Of a DNA stretch of 64,000 nucleotides, positions 16,138 to 23,846 are shown in pieces. The DNA is from Lachnospiraceae bacterium (GTDB lineage Bacteria > Bacillota > Clostridia > Lachnospirales > Lachnospiraceae). Position numbers and translations under genes: made by a program. Position 1 is the first letter of the stretch, and every line of letters starts with the position of its first letter. The notes beneath the pieces were generated by a model. That model saw only the letters and a list, made by a program, of their open reading frames with translations, ran no database searches and was not told where the DNA came from. The stretch covers positions 22,104 to 86,103 of the forward strand of contig JAFTWX010000101.1 of the NCBI GenBank assembly GCA_017465095.1, read 5' to 3'.

Positions 16138-17688
16138 TTATCTGCGTATTACCCGTTTTAACGTGTCCATAAAAATCGCTTTTTCCTTCCGGTCAAACAA
16201 AAGAAGGAAATTGATGATTGTTCCGACGATACCGCAAATCAGAATGTCGACAATGACCATTCCCCAGCTTGCGGTAGGAATCAGTTTGCCGAGGGCAACA
16301 AAAACAACACTCATGAGAGCAGTGACACCCAGATATCGCAGAATCGTCGGATAGAAGGTCCGTTTCGGAAGATCCAGACAATGGGCTGCATACATCGGTG
16401 TAAATGTCATATTTTTAATGATGCCGAGAACGGAAGAAACTCCGGCGATGAAATAAATGCCGTACGGGCGCAGAGCCGGAACGGCGAGAAGCAGGAAGAC
16501 GATTCCGGCGTTCATCAGCCCCATAATCAGAGTGACCAGAGAATTCCATTTCAACTTGTTGACAATCGTGTAAACATTAAACAGCGGACTGATTGCACCG
16601 CCCACCAGCGCGCCGAGCATAATAAGCACGGTCAGATAATAATATACGTGAATAATGTCGCGCTCGCTCGGAAGCCACATGTAATAAAAGGAAAGTCCGA
16701 AGCCTAAAATATAGCAGAGAGGGATGTTGGCGAAAAAGCCGGTCAGTTTCATGGCTGATTTCAGCCCGCTGATCAGTTCCTCCTGGTCATCTTTGGCAAA
16801 ACTGATGGTAAGCGACGGTGTAAACACGGCGGCGATAGTTTCGTAAAGCATATTGACACTTGTGACGATGACAGTTGCCGTGCCCACATATCCGCTTTCC
16901 GTTTTTCCGACCCACAGGTTGGTAATGAGAATGTCAAGCTGATTGGTCAGAGCCTGTCCCGCACGCATAATGGTGTTCCAAATGCCGGCGGACAAAATTT
17001 CCAGAACGGTCTTCAGGCGGAAATGCTTTTTGCTTACCTCAATCTGCGGCAACAGTTTTTTCGTATAATGGATGTATGTGAAAAACAGATAAATGTTTGC
17101 CAGTAATGTAGCAATACCGATGTAGCTGACCCGGATCGGAAGCAGCGCGAACGCAACAACAAGAAGACCGGCTTTTAAAAGCTGCGATTCGATGGTACGC
17201 AGGGCAGACAGATCCAGACGGTTTGCTGCGAAGGTGGCAGTGGAAAACGTGGTAGCGATAATCGTCACCATAAAATTAAGGAACATGGTTGCGAATAAAA
17301 GCTTTACATCGGAAATCAGTTCCGGTGAGATGTTGACCAGTTTTTCCAAATAAAAGACAACGGCGCTGCACGGAACAAGGAGCGCTGCCACAATCGCCAG
17401 GTTGGCGTACATGACAGAGTTAAAGTAACGGTTTGCCCCGTCGGTGTCGTTTTGATGAATCTTTACCGTAATAAAACGTCCCGCCATGGAGTTTAGGGCC
17501 ATAGCCATAATCGCCGCATAGTTGACAAAGTTGTTGGCCATGGTGATAAATCCCTGTGCTTCCGCTCCCAGCTTGTCAATGACCGTCGGCGTGATAAAGA
17601 AACTGATGCCGAGGCTGACAACGCAGGACAGCAGGCTTGCAGTCATATTTATAAATAATTGTTTGTTTTTGTTCATTTCATTTTTCAT
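16138..17688 (-). CDS. Polysaccharide flippase, Wzx/MATE-type (first of two)
   Basis: About 516 residues with 12-14 spans and the N-terminal pattern of MOP-superfamily exporters: KQLFINMTASLLSCVVSLGI then FFITPTVIDKLGAEAQGF (family P-x-L/I-x-x-x-L-G-x-E-x-x-G). It would move undecaprenyl-linked repeat units across the membrane. Start: the ATG at 17,688 (MKNEMNKNK) directly follows a -10-like TATAAT on the - strand; earlier in-frame ATGs would put basic and polar residues ahead of the first helix. It is 43 bases ahead of the sialyltransferase-like gene on the same strand. The locus contains a second flippase at 35,156, implying two export routes or two stacked clusters. Confidence 0.82.
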   Translation of the reverse strand: MKNEMNKNKQLFINMTASLLSCVVSLGISFFITPTVIDKLGAEAQGFITMANNFVNYAAIMAMALNSMAGRFITVKIHQNDTDGANRYFNSVMYANLAIVAALLVPCSAVVFYLEKLVNISPELISDVKLLFATMFLNFMVTIIATTFSTATFAANRLDLSALRTIESQLLKAGLLVVAFALLPIRVSYIGIATLLANIYLFFTYIHYTKKLLPQIEVSKKHFRLKTVLEILSAGIWNTIMRAGQALTNQLDILITNLWVGKTESGYVGTATVIVTSVNMLYETIAAVFTPSLTISFAKDDQEELISGLKSAMKLTGFFANIPLCYILGFGLSFYYMWLPSERDIIHVYYYLTVLIMLGALVGGAISPLFNVYTIVNKLKWNSLVTLIMGLMNAGIVFLLLAVPALRPYGIYFIAGVSSVLGIIKNMTFTPMYAAHCLDLPKRTFYPTILRYLGVTALMSVVFVALGKLIPTASWGMVIVDILICGIVGTIINFLLLFDRKEKAIFMDTLKRVIRR

Positions 17689-17738
17689 AGCTTCTAGTAT
17701 AACATTATACCCATGGAAAGGCAAAAAGATTATTTTCG

Positions 17739-17767
17739 TTGCAATCAATCCGGTTGTAAGGTAAAAT
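17739..17767 (+). promoter_or_regulatory. Promoter of the fdtB/fdtA-like block
   Basis: TTGCAA (17,739-17,744), a 17-base spacer and TAAAAT (17,762-17,767), immediately followed by TATAAT. It lies 44 bases before the chosen start at 17,811 and is divergent from the flippase gene. Confidence 0.5.
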
Positions 17768-17810
17768 ATAATAGATTATGTGCAAAAATATTTGCGAAAA
17801 GGTGAGCTTT

Positions 17811-18902
17811 ATGAAGATTATGCCGAACCGGCTTGACCGGGGCTTTTATCAATATCAGGAAGAATTTGAACAGAAGGCACTTGAGGTGCTCCGCAGCGGG
17901 TGGTACGTTCTCGGCAATGAAGTGAAACAGTTCGAAGAAGAATTTGCCGCTTACGTGGGTTCAAAGTACTGTGTCGGTCTGGCCAGCGGTCTGGATGCGC
18001 TCTGGCTTGCGTTCCGCATTCTCGGCGTGGGTGAGGGCGACGAGGTGCTCGTCCAGTCCAATACGTATATCGCCAGCGTCATGGGAATTACCATCAACGG
18101 CGCAACGCCGGTGTTTGTGGAACCGGATGCGTATTACGGAATCGATGCGGATGCGCTGGAAGCTAAGATTACAGATAAGACAAAGGCCATTCTGGTTGTG
18201 CATCTGTACGGACAGGCCTGCGAGATGGATAAGATTTGCAGCGTGGCAAAGAAACACGGGCTCTACCTTGTGGAGGATTGTGCCCAGTCACACGGCGGTT
18301 GCTACGGCGGACAGATGACGGGAACCTTCGGTGATATCGGCTGCTTTTCTTTCTACCCGTCCAAAAATCTCGGCGGATTCGGAGACGGCGGAGCCATCAC
18401 AACCAACGATCCTGAAATTGCACAAAAGATGAAAATATACCGTAATTACGGAAGTGAAAAACGGTATTACAATATGGTAGTCGGAACCAATTCGCGCTTA
18501 GATGAGCTTCAGGCGGGACTGCTCCGTGTTCGTCTTTCTCACATGAAAGAGCTTACACAGGAGAAGATCGATATTGCAGCGCGCTATGACAAAGAACTGG
18601 TGAATCCAGCCTTTGAACTTCCGAAACGGAGAGCAAATGCAAATCATGTGTTCCACCAATATGTGATTCGCAGCAGTCGCCGCGATGAACTGATCCGTTA
18701 TTTGGATGAAAAAGGAATCGGAACGATCATTCACTACCCGATTCCGCCGCATCTTGCCGAGGCTTATGCATATCTGGGATTTGCCAAGGGAGATTATCCG
18801 GTGGCTGAGCGTTTTGCGGATGAAGTACTTTCCATACCGATGTACAACGGTATGACAGAGGAAGAGCAGACGTACGTCATCGATGCACTGAATGCATTTT
18901 AA
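17811..18902 (+). CDS. DegT/DnrJ/EryC1 PLP-dependent sugar aminotransferase (FdtB/QdtB-like)
   Basis: About 363 residues, fold-type I aminotransferase of nucleotide sugars. The PLP-binding Asp is in VEDCAQSHG (Asp156) and the Schiff-base lysine in FYPSKNLGGFGDGG (Lys185). The C-terminal half has the substrate loop GIGTIIHYPIPPHL. The next gene encodes a 3,4-ketoisomerase, so the most likely reaction is transamination of dTDP-3-keto-6-deoxyhexose to dTDP-3-amino-3,6-dideoxyhexose (Fuc3N or Qui3N), as in FdtA/FdtB and QdtA/QdtB pathways. Start at ATG 17,811, preceded by AAAGGTGAG; the earlier ATG at 17,778 has no ribosome site. An N-acetyl- or N-formyltransferase for the amine was not recognised nearby. 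Confidence 0.88.
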   Translation: MKIMPNRLDRGFYQYQEEFEQKALEVLRSGWYVLGNEVKQFEEEFAAYVGSKYCVGLASGLDALWLAFRILGVGEGDEVLVQSNTYIASVMGITINGATPVFVEPDAYYGIDADALEAKITDKTKAILVVHLYGQACEMDKICSVAKKHGLYLVEDCAQSHGGCYGGQMTGTFGDIGCFSFYPSKNLGGFGDGGAITTNDPEIAQKMKIYRNYGSEKRYYNMVVGTNSRLDELQAGLLRVRLSHMKELTQEKIDIAARYDKELVNPAFELPKRRANANHVFHQYVIRSSRRDELIRYLDEKGIGTIIHYPIPPHLAEAYAYLGFAKGDYPVAERFADEVLSIPMYNGMTEEEQTYVIDALNAF

Positions 18903-18913
18903 GGGAGAATAAA

Positions 18914-19333
18914 ATGAGCATAAAAGAGCAGTATAAAATTTTGGATTTTGGTGAATATGGAGATGAGAGGGGAAATCTTGTTGTGGCGGAAGGCTGCGGA
19001 AAAGACATTCCTTTTGATATCAAGCGTGTCTTCTATATGTATGGCTCGGACGCTACGGTTGTCCGCGGGCAACATGCCAACCGCAAGACGGAGTTCGTTC
19101 TCATCAATGTCAGCGGTACCAGCAAGGTAAAGGTGGACAACGGTTTTGAGACGGACATCATCGAGCTCAACAAACCGAGAATGGGACTTTATATTCCGAC
19201 CATGATGTGGAAGGATATGTATGACTTCTCCGCCGACAGCGTGCTCCTGTGTCTTGCAAGTGAGCATTATGACGGCAGCGAATACATCCGCAATTATGAT
19301 GATTTTTTGCAAGAGATCAAGGCAGGAAAGTAG
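18914..19333 (+). CDS. dTDP-4-keto-6-deoxyhexose 3,4-ketoisomerase (FdtA/QdtA cupin family)
   Basis: A 139-residue single-domain cupin. Family blocks in order: DERGNLVVAEG, IPFDIKRVFYMYG, VRGQHANRKTEFVLINVSG, VDNGFETDIIELNKP, GLYIPTMMWKDMYDFS, VLLCLASEHYD and EYIRNYDDF. These place it firmly with sugar 3,4-ketoisomerases that convert dTDP-4-keto-6-deoxyglucose to the 3-keto isomer. The central motif reads HAN where the characterised enzymes I recall read HAH, so one of the two active-site histidines appears replaced; this may mark a subfamily. It is 11 bases after the aminotransferase gene with AAGGGAG upstream, so the pair is surely co-expressed. Confidence 0.85.
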   Translation: MSIKEQYKILDFGEYGDERGNLVVAEGCGKDIPFDIKRVFYMYGSDATVVRGQHANRKTEFVLINVSGTSKVKVDNGFETDIIELNKPRMGLYIPTMMWKDMYDFSADSVLLCLASEHYDGSEYIRNYDDFLQEIKAGK

Positions 19334-19342
19334 GATTTACAG

Positions 19343-20275
19343 ATGAGTAAAATTTCGATTGTTGTACCGGTGTATTACAACTCCGATACATTGATGCTTT
19401 TATACGAAGATATGAAGGAAAAGATTTTAGGGAAATTGGGCGACTATGAGCTGGTTTTCGTGGATGACGGCTCCGGGGACAATTCCTGGGAAATCATGAA
19501 TCAGATCAAAGACATGGATGCTAATGTCCAGTGCGTCAAGTTGTCCCGCAATTTCGGAGAGCACGCAGCGCTTCTGGCAGGTCTTTCTGTCTGCACCGGG
19601 GACTGCGCTGTGACGAAGCAGGCGGATCTTCAGGAAGATTCCGAGATTATCCTTGAAATGTATGAGAGCTGGAAAAAAGGAAATAAGGTCGTTCTTGCTG
19701 TCCGTAAAGAACGCGATGAAAACATTATCAAGAAGATGTTTGCACATTTATATTATGTGCTGATTCATAAATTTGTAGAAAAAAGAATGCCGGTGGGCGG
19801 TTGTGACTGCTATCTCGTTGATCGCCAGGTCATCGAAGTGTTGGAGCGTCTGGACGAAAAGAATTCATCCCTGACACTTCAGGTATTGTGGGCCGGCTTT
19901 AAGACAGATGAAATTTATTTCCACAGACGTGATCGTGAAATCGGCAAATCCAGATGGACGCTGGCAAAGAAAATTAAGCTTGTTCTGGATTCCATGATGA
20001 GCTTCTCCTACTTCCCGATCCGGTTTATGTCCGGCGTGGGAGTGACCTTTTTCGTCGGCGCCGTGCTGATGATGATTTACGTTCTTATTGAGAAGTTTAC
20101 GGTGGGAACACCGATTCTCGGTTGGGCTTCGCTGATGTGTGTTGTTCTCTTCTCTTTCGGACTGATGATGCTCATGCTGGGAATTCTCGGCGAGTATGTG
20201 TGGAGAGCCCTGGATGCTTCCCGCAATCGTCCGCCGTACTTGATCGATGAGATTCAGAAGTCAGAGAAAGAATAA
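19343..20275 (+). CDS. GtrB/DPM1-like polyprenyl-phosphate glycosyltransferase
   Basis: A 310-residue GT2 enzyme with a C-terminal pair of membrane helices (about residues 225-290). Motifs: SIVVPVYYNSDTL, FVDDGSGDNSW, LSRNFGEHAAL (the R-N-F-G of the GtrB/DPM branch), KQADLQEDSEI at the usual D-x-D-L-Q position, and ILGEYVWRALDASRNRPPY at the end. It should charge undecaprenyl phosphate with a sugar for use by outer-face GT-C enzymes. With FdtA/FdtB just upstream, the sugar may be the 3-amino-3,6-dideoxyhexose (inference). A strong terminator ends the transcript 15 bases later. Confidence 0.86.
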   Translation: MSKISIVVPVYYNSDTLMLLYEDMKEKILGKLGDYELVFVDDGSGDNSWEIMNQIKDMDANVQCVKLSRNFGEHAALLAGLSVCTGDCAVTKQADLQEDSEIILEMYESWKKGNKVVLAVRKERDENIIKKMFAHLYYVLIHKFVEKRMPVGGCDCYLVDRQVIEVLERLDEKNSSLTLQVLWAGFKTDEIYFHRRDREIGKSRWTLAKKIKLVLDSMMSFSYFPIRFMSGVGVTFFVGAVLMMIYVLIEKFTVGTPILGWASLMCVVLFSFGLMMLMLGILGEYVWRALDASRNRPPYLIDEIQKSEKE

Positions 20276-20289
20276 AGATTGAGTTATAG

Positions 20290-20318
20290 AAAAAACGCCA
20301 CTTTGAGTGGCGTTTTTT
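20290..20318 (+). terminator. Rho-independent terminator after the GtrB-like gene
   Basis: Stem AAAAAACGCCACT / AGTGGCGTTTTTT with a TTG loop and a T-run. It can also work from the - strand. Confidence 0.9.
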
Positions 20319-20371
20319 GTTAGACATACAAAAGCTTGCAGGTGACATGGATTTTTCTCGCCTGTCGCCCT

Positions 20372-20540
20372 TTGGGCATATATCGAAAAATGGCAAGAAA
20401 ATACCCAAGATTCTGCCGAATCTTGGGCACTACAACAACATTATTTCATGTATGTCCAAACAAGCTGATTTGCACATGTGATTAAGCTAAAGCACCTGGT
20501 TTTCTGGGCATTTTCGGCTGATTTTTTCGTATATACCCAC
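20372..20540 (-). repeat. 169-bp dispersed element, copy 2
   Basis: Reverse-oriented relative to copy 1 and exactly the same length. Its complement starts GTGGGTATATACGAAAAA, keeps the box TTTGTTTGGACATACATGAA and has a perfect 10-bp hairpin CCCAAGATTC/GAATCTTGGG. Beyond its outer end, GGACCCCGTCAAGTGAAATC resembles GGAGCATGCCAAGTGGAATC beside the partial copy at 53.6 kb, so some copies may be about 25 bases longer. It fills the gap between two convergent genes. Confidence 0.8.
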
Positions 20541-20569
20541 GGACCCCGTCAAGTGAAATCACAAGCAAC

Positions 20570-21022
20570 CTACCCAATCAGCACTGCCACGACAACACCG
20601 AGCAGAGCTCCCATGGCTACCTGCAATTTGGTGTGGCCGACGAAAGTCTTGAGCTTGTCCTCGGCAGAGAGGGAAGTGTTGCTCATGTCTTCGATAATTT
20701 CCATCATTTCTTTTATGATCAGAGCCTGCTTGCCTGTCTCAAGGCGGACACCGCACGCGTCGTGCATGACAATAATCGCAAGAATTAAAGCAATCGCAAA
20801 CTCCGGACTGGATGGACCGATGTTGATAAAGGTGGTCGTGGCAAGTGCGCATACAGTTGCTGAGTGAGCACTCGGCATTCCGCCGTCACCGATCAAACGC
20901 TCCCAAACCAGTTTCTTATAGACAATCAAATGTGTAATGGTTTTTAATACCTGTGCACAGAACCAACCGATAATAGCATTTATCAGGATGTGATTCTGCA
21001 AAAGCTGTTCCAAATAATTCAT
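20570..21022 (-). CDS. YuiD-like divergent PAP2 family membrane protein (DUF212)
   Basis: A 150-residue protein with four to five hydrophobic segments. Signature blocks: WERLIGDGGMPSAHSATV (the phosphatase-like S-A-H-S core of divergent PAP2 proteins), MHDACGVRLETGKQA, and a C-terminal GHTKLQVAMGALLG. This matches the YuiD/acid phosphatase-vanadium haloperoxidase related family. A role in dephosphorylating polyprenyl pyrophosphate carriers is possible but not demonstrated for the family to my knowledge. It is convergent with the GtrB-like gene and divergent from manC. Ribosome site AGAGGG before the ATG. Confidence 0.88.
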   Translation of the reverse strand: MNYLEQLLQNHILINAIIGWFCAQVLKTITHLIVYKKLVWERLIGDGGMPSAHSATVCALATTTFINIGPSSPEFAIALILAIIVMHDACGVRLETGKQALIIKEMMEIIEDMSNTSLSAEDKLKTFVGHTKLQVAMGALLGVVVAVLIG

Positions 21023-21097
21023 GTGTAACCCTCTTTAGTTTGTTTTGTTTCAACCATACACAGTATACCCTATTTTGAAGAAAACTACAATGATGGG

Positions 21098-21126
21098 TTA
21101 ATTAAAATTAAAAACTATGCTATAGT
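21098..21126 (+). promoter_or_regulatory. Probable manC promoter
   Basis: Extended -10 TGCTATAGT (21,118-21,126) with a weak -35 TTAATT (21,098-21,103) at a 17-base spacing, 52 bases before the manC start. Confidence 0.4.
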
Positions 21127-21177
21127 ATTAAAAAATACAAATTATAGTAATTTCTAAAAAACAGAGAGGTGCCACAT

Positions 21178-22278
21178 ATGAAAAAATACGGCGTGATTAT
21201 GGCCGGCGGCGGAGGAACGAGATTCTGGCCGCTCAGCAGAAGAGAGAGACCGAAACAGCTTTTAAATCTCAGCGGAAACGACATTATGGTCAATGAGACG
21301 ATTGACCGCATTGCAGCTTCCGTCGGGAAAGAAAACGTGTTTATCGTGACCAATGAGACACAGGCGAAGCTGATGAAAACAGAGACGGCAGGACGTGTGG
21401 ATGAGGCGCGGATTCTGGCGGAGCCGGCGGCGCGGAACACAGCTGCTTGTATCGGATATGCGGCCATGGAAATTGTAAAAAAATATGAGGACGGCGTGAT
21501 GTGCATCCTGCCTTCCGACCAGTTTGTAAAAAATACAGGTGAATTTACAAAGGTGATGGACGCGGCCATTGAGGCGGCGCAGCAGACCGATATGCTTGTG
21601 ACGATCGGAATCCGTCCGACGTTCCCGGCGACAGGATACGGCTACATTGCCACGGAGTCGGAAGCGGACGGGGCAGCAGCGACACCGATCGGACAGACCG
21701 GAAAAACTTACCGGAAGGTAAAAGAGTTTGTGGAAAAACCGGACTTGGAAACAGCCGAAGGATATGTTGCGAGCGGTAACTATGCCTGGAACAGCGGAAT
21801 GTTCATCTGGAAAGCAAGCACAATCCTGAAAAAATTTGAGACACTTCTGCCGGATATTTATGCGTGTCTTGTGGAGATCGGCGATGCTATGGGGACACCG
21901 GAAGAAGCGGAAGTCATTCAGAGAGTGTATCCGCAAATTCCTAAAATTTCCATCGATTACGGAATTATGGAGCGGAGCCCGGATGTGCTCATGCTGGAGG
22001 GCGACTTTGGATGGAATGATATCGGAAGCTTGGATATGCTTGGCATTGCCAAGGCGGCGGACGAAAAAGGAAACGTACTTTACGGACAGCAGATCAACCT
22101 CGATACGGAAAATTGCATTTTGTACGGAACAGATAAGCTGATTGCGACCATAGGTGTGAAAGATTTGATTGTTGTCCAGGAGAAGGACGTGGTTCTCATC
22201 TGTGATGCCAAAAGAGCACAGGATGTAAAAAACATCGTCGGTATTCTCGAAACAGAAGGAAAAGACAATTATTTATAA
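21178..22278 (+). CDS. manC: Mannose-1-phosphate guanylyltransferase
   Basis: About 366 residues, one nucleotidyltransferase domain without the C-terminal isomerase domain of bifunctional ManC/AlgA. Signature MAGGGGTRFWPLSRRERPKQ near the N-terminus (GTP/pyrophosphate loop), then AEPAARNTAACI, ILPSDQF, VKEFVEKPDLETA (sugar-phosphate site) and a short LbetaH-like tail. It makes GDP-mannose, the precursor of GDP-fucose. With fcl at 61,142 and several fucosyltransferase-like genes, the likely use is fucosylation, though the 4,6-dehydratase Gmd is not in the window. Start at ATG 21,178, served by AGAGAGG; the ATG at 21,169 lacks spacing. Confidence 0.92.
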   Translation: MKKYGVIMAGGGGTRFWPLSRRERPKQLLNLSGNDIMVNETIDRIAASVGKENVFIVTNETQAKLMKTETAGRVDEARILAEPAARNTAACIGYAAMEIVKKYEDGVMCILPSDQFVKNTGEFTKVMDAAIEAAQQTDMLVTIGIRPTFPATGYGYIATESEADGAAATPIGQTGKTYRKVKEFVEKPDLETAEGYVASGNYAWNSGMFIWKASTILKKFETLLPDIYACLVEIGDAMGTPEEAEVIQRVYPQIPKISIDYGIMERSPDVLMLEGDFGWNDIGSLDMLGIAKAADEKGNVLYGQQINLDTENCILYGTDKLIATIGVKDLIVVQEKDVVLICDAKRAQDVKNIVGILETEGKDNYL

Positions 22279-22305
22279 GATTCGTTTTTGGTAAAAAACT
22301 CGAAA

Positions 22306-22358
22306 TGTCAAAAAATGTCGACAAAAAATATTAGACATAGTCGAAAAAAGGGTATATT
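22306..22358 (+). promoter_or_regulatory. Spo0A-box-like sites and promoter before the Spo0A-C gene
   Basis: Three 0A-box-like sequences, TGTCAAA (22,306), TGTCGAC (22,316, palindromic as TGTCGACA) and AGTCGAA (22,339), compared with consensus TGTCGAA. A possible core promoter is TAGACA (22,332) with TATATT (22,353). Because the next gene encodes a Spo0A DNA-binding domain, self-regulation or cross-regulation by Spo0A is an obvious hypothesis. Confidence 0.5.
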
Positions 22359-22408
22359 GTGTTTCTAGTCGTGTAAAAATCCAACTTTTGACAAGAAGAG
22401 GTAAAAAA

Positions 22409-22795
22409 ATGAACAGAGATTTGATTAGGAAAAGGAATTACGTAACAAAATTAATGCTGGAATTAGGGGTTCCGGCGCACCTGAAAGGCTATCATTACAT
22501 AAGGACTGCGGTGCTTATGACTGCAGAGGATATGGAACTGGTAACCAGCATCACAAAGCTGTTATATCCGGACGTTGCCCGCGAGTATCAGACCTCCGCC
22601 CAAAAGGTGGAACGGGCCATCCGAAACGCTATCGAAGTATCATGGCTTCGCGGAAGCGTGGATGCCATTGAAAGAATATTTGTATTTTCTGCGGATCAGG
22701 GGAAGGGACGCCCGACCAACAGCGAATACATTGCAAGACTTGCAGATGAAGTTCAGCTTCATTTCATGGATGATCCTGATAAAAATGACGATTAA
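22409..22795 (+). CDS. Stand-alone Spo0A C-terminal DNA-binding domain protein
   Basis: About 128 residues made up solely of the Spo0A effector domain: ELGVPAHLKGYHYIRTAVLM, then SITKLLYPDVAREYQTSAQK, VERAIRNAIEVSWLRGSVD (the recognition helix with the DNA-contacting V-E-R-A-I-R) and GRPTNSEYIARLADEVQL. The phosphoacceptor receiver domain is absent, and an acidic tail follows (DDPDKNDD). It could bind 0A boxes constitutively, compete with Spo0A or act as a local regulator of the flanking glycan genes. Those roles are inference. The gene is monocistronic: 0A-like boxes upstream, a strong AAGAGGT ribosome site, and a terminator directly after. Start chosen at the ATG next to that site. Confidence 0.88.
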   Translation: MNRDLIRKRNYVTKLMLELGVPAHLKGYHYIRTAVLMTAEDMELVTSITKLLYPDVAREYQTSAQKVERAIRNAIEVSWLRGSVDAIERIFVFSADQGKGRPTNSEYIARLADEVQLHFMDDPDKNDD

Positions 22796-22817
22796 AGGGA
22801 AATAAAATCGATTTTAT

Positions 22818-22858
22818 GCACCGGACTGTGGGACGACTACGCAGCCCGGTGCTTTTGT
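22818..22858 (+). terminator. Rho-independent terminator after the Spo0A-C gene
   Basis: Stem GCACCGG (22,818-22,824) with CCGGTGC (22,846-22,852), then TTTTGTTTT. Confidence 0.88.
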
Positions 22859-22870
22859 TTTGCGGATTAC

Positions 22871-22900
22871 TTTACAAATATACCGTTTTGGGTGTAAAAT
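22871..22900 (+). promoter_or_regulatory. Promoter of the long capsule operon (neuB onward)
   Basis: TTTACA (22,871-22,876), an 18-base spacer and TAAAAT (22,895-22,900), 38 bases before the neuB start. It is the only convincing promoter I see before the genes that run to 49,619. Confidence 0.5.
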
Positions 22901-22938
22901 AATCTAGATATTGCTCTGAAATGAAAAGGAGAAAAAGA

Positions 22939-23820
22939 ATGGCTAATAAAGAAATTAAAATCGGTGATTATATTGTAAATGAGACAAGTCGTCCGTACAT
23001 GATTGCGGAGATCGGAATCAATCACAACGGTGATATTGACATTGCGAAAAAGCTTATGGATGCAGCCAATGCAACCGGCTGGCACAATGTCAAATTTCAG
23101 AAGCGTACCCCGGAGCTTGCGGTTCCGGAAGCGCAGAAGAGCGTACCGCGTTCCACACCTTGGGGCGAAATGACCTATCTCGAATACAAATACAGAGTTG
23201 AGTTTGAAAAGGAACAGTACGACATTATTGATGCTTATTGCAAAGATAAAGGTATGACATGGAGTGCATCTCCGTGGGATATGCCGAGTCTTGAATTTTT
23301 GCTTCAGTACGACATTCCGTACATCAAAGTGGCAAGTGCTTCCAACGGAAGAGACGAGATGATTGCAGAGGCGGCCAAGTCCGGCAAACCGGTTATCCTC
23401 TCCACCGGAATGACGACCATGGAGGAAGTGGACCATGCAGTGGAAGTGCTGGAGAAAAACGGTCACGGAGATTATATTCTCCTCCACACCAACAGCGCTT
23501 ATCCGGCGCCGGTGAAAGATCTTAACCTGCGCATGATTGAGACACTTCGCAAGCGCTTCGACTGTCTGGTTGGTTACAGCGGACATGAAGAAAATCTGGA
23601 GCCTTCCATTGCTGCTGCAGTACTCGGTGCATGTGTGATCGAGCGTCATGTGACACTCTCCCACAGCATGTGGGGAAGTGACCACAAAGCCAGCCTGGAA
23701 GTGCACGCTATGGACATGCTCAATAAGCGCGTACAGAATGTTTTTGATGCCCTCGGCACCGGAGAAAAATACATGTCTGAGAGCGAGGCTGCTCAGAGAA
23801 AGAAACTTCGTACCGTCTAA
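22939..23820 (+). CDS. N-acetylneuraminate synthase family protein (NeuB-like), lacking the SAF domain
   Basis: 293 residues of the NeuB TIM-barrel that condenses phosphoenolpyruvate with a hexosamine-type sugar to make a nonulosonic acid. Seen: PYMIAEIGINHNGDIDIAKK, VKFQKRTPEL, SPWDMPSLEFL, IKVASASN, VILSTGMTT, LLHTNSAYPAP, VGYSGHEENLEPSIAA and ERHVTLSHSMWGSDHKASLE. Typical NeuB proteins are some 335-350 residues long with a C-terminal antifreeze-like SAF domain; this one stops right after the barrel. neuA and neuC are not in the window, so the product (sialic, legionaminic or other) is open. ATG 22,939 has AAAGGAG upstream and is preferred to 22,921. Confidence 0.85.
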   Translation: MANKEIKIGDYIVNETSRPYMIAEIGINHNGDIDIAKKLMDAANATGWHNVKFQKRTPELAVPEAQKSVPRSTPWGEMTYLEYKYRVEFEKEQYDIIDAYCKDKGMTWSASPWDMPSLEFLLQYDIPYIKVASASNGRDEMIAEAAKSGKPVILSTGMTTMEEVDHAVEVLEKNGHGDYILLHTNSAYPAPVKDLNLRMIETLRKRFDCLVGYSGHEENLEPSIAAAVLGACVIERHVTLSHSMWGSDHKASLEVHAMDMLNKRVQNVFDALGTGEKYMSESEAAQRKKLRTV

Positions 23821-23846
23821 GACGGATATAGAACAAGAGGTAAGAT

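Noticed and set aside
19343..20275. Missing first Asp of D-x-D in the GtrB-like protein (QAD) considered as inactivation
   Set aside because: The second GtrB-like protein at 44,126 also lacks it (CCDFQDP), and this position varies in the subfamily, so it is not evidence of loss.
20478..20867. A + strand frame running from element copy 2 over the yuiD gene
   Set aside because: Starts in the repeat element and is antisense to a well-conserved family protein. The resemblance of its first residues to the cyclase remnant's tail comes only from the shared terminal repeat.
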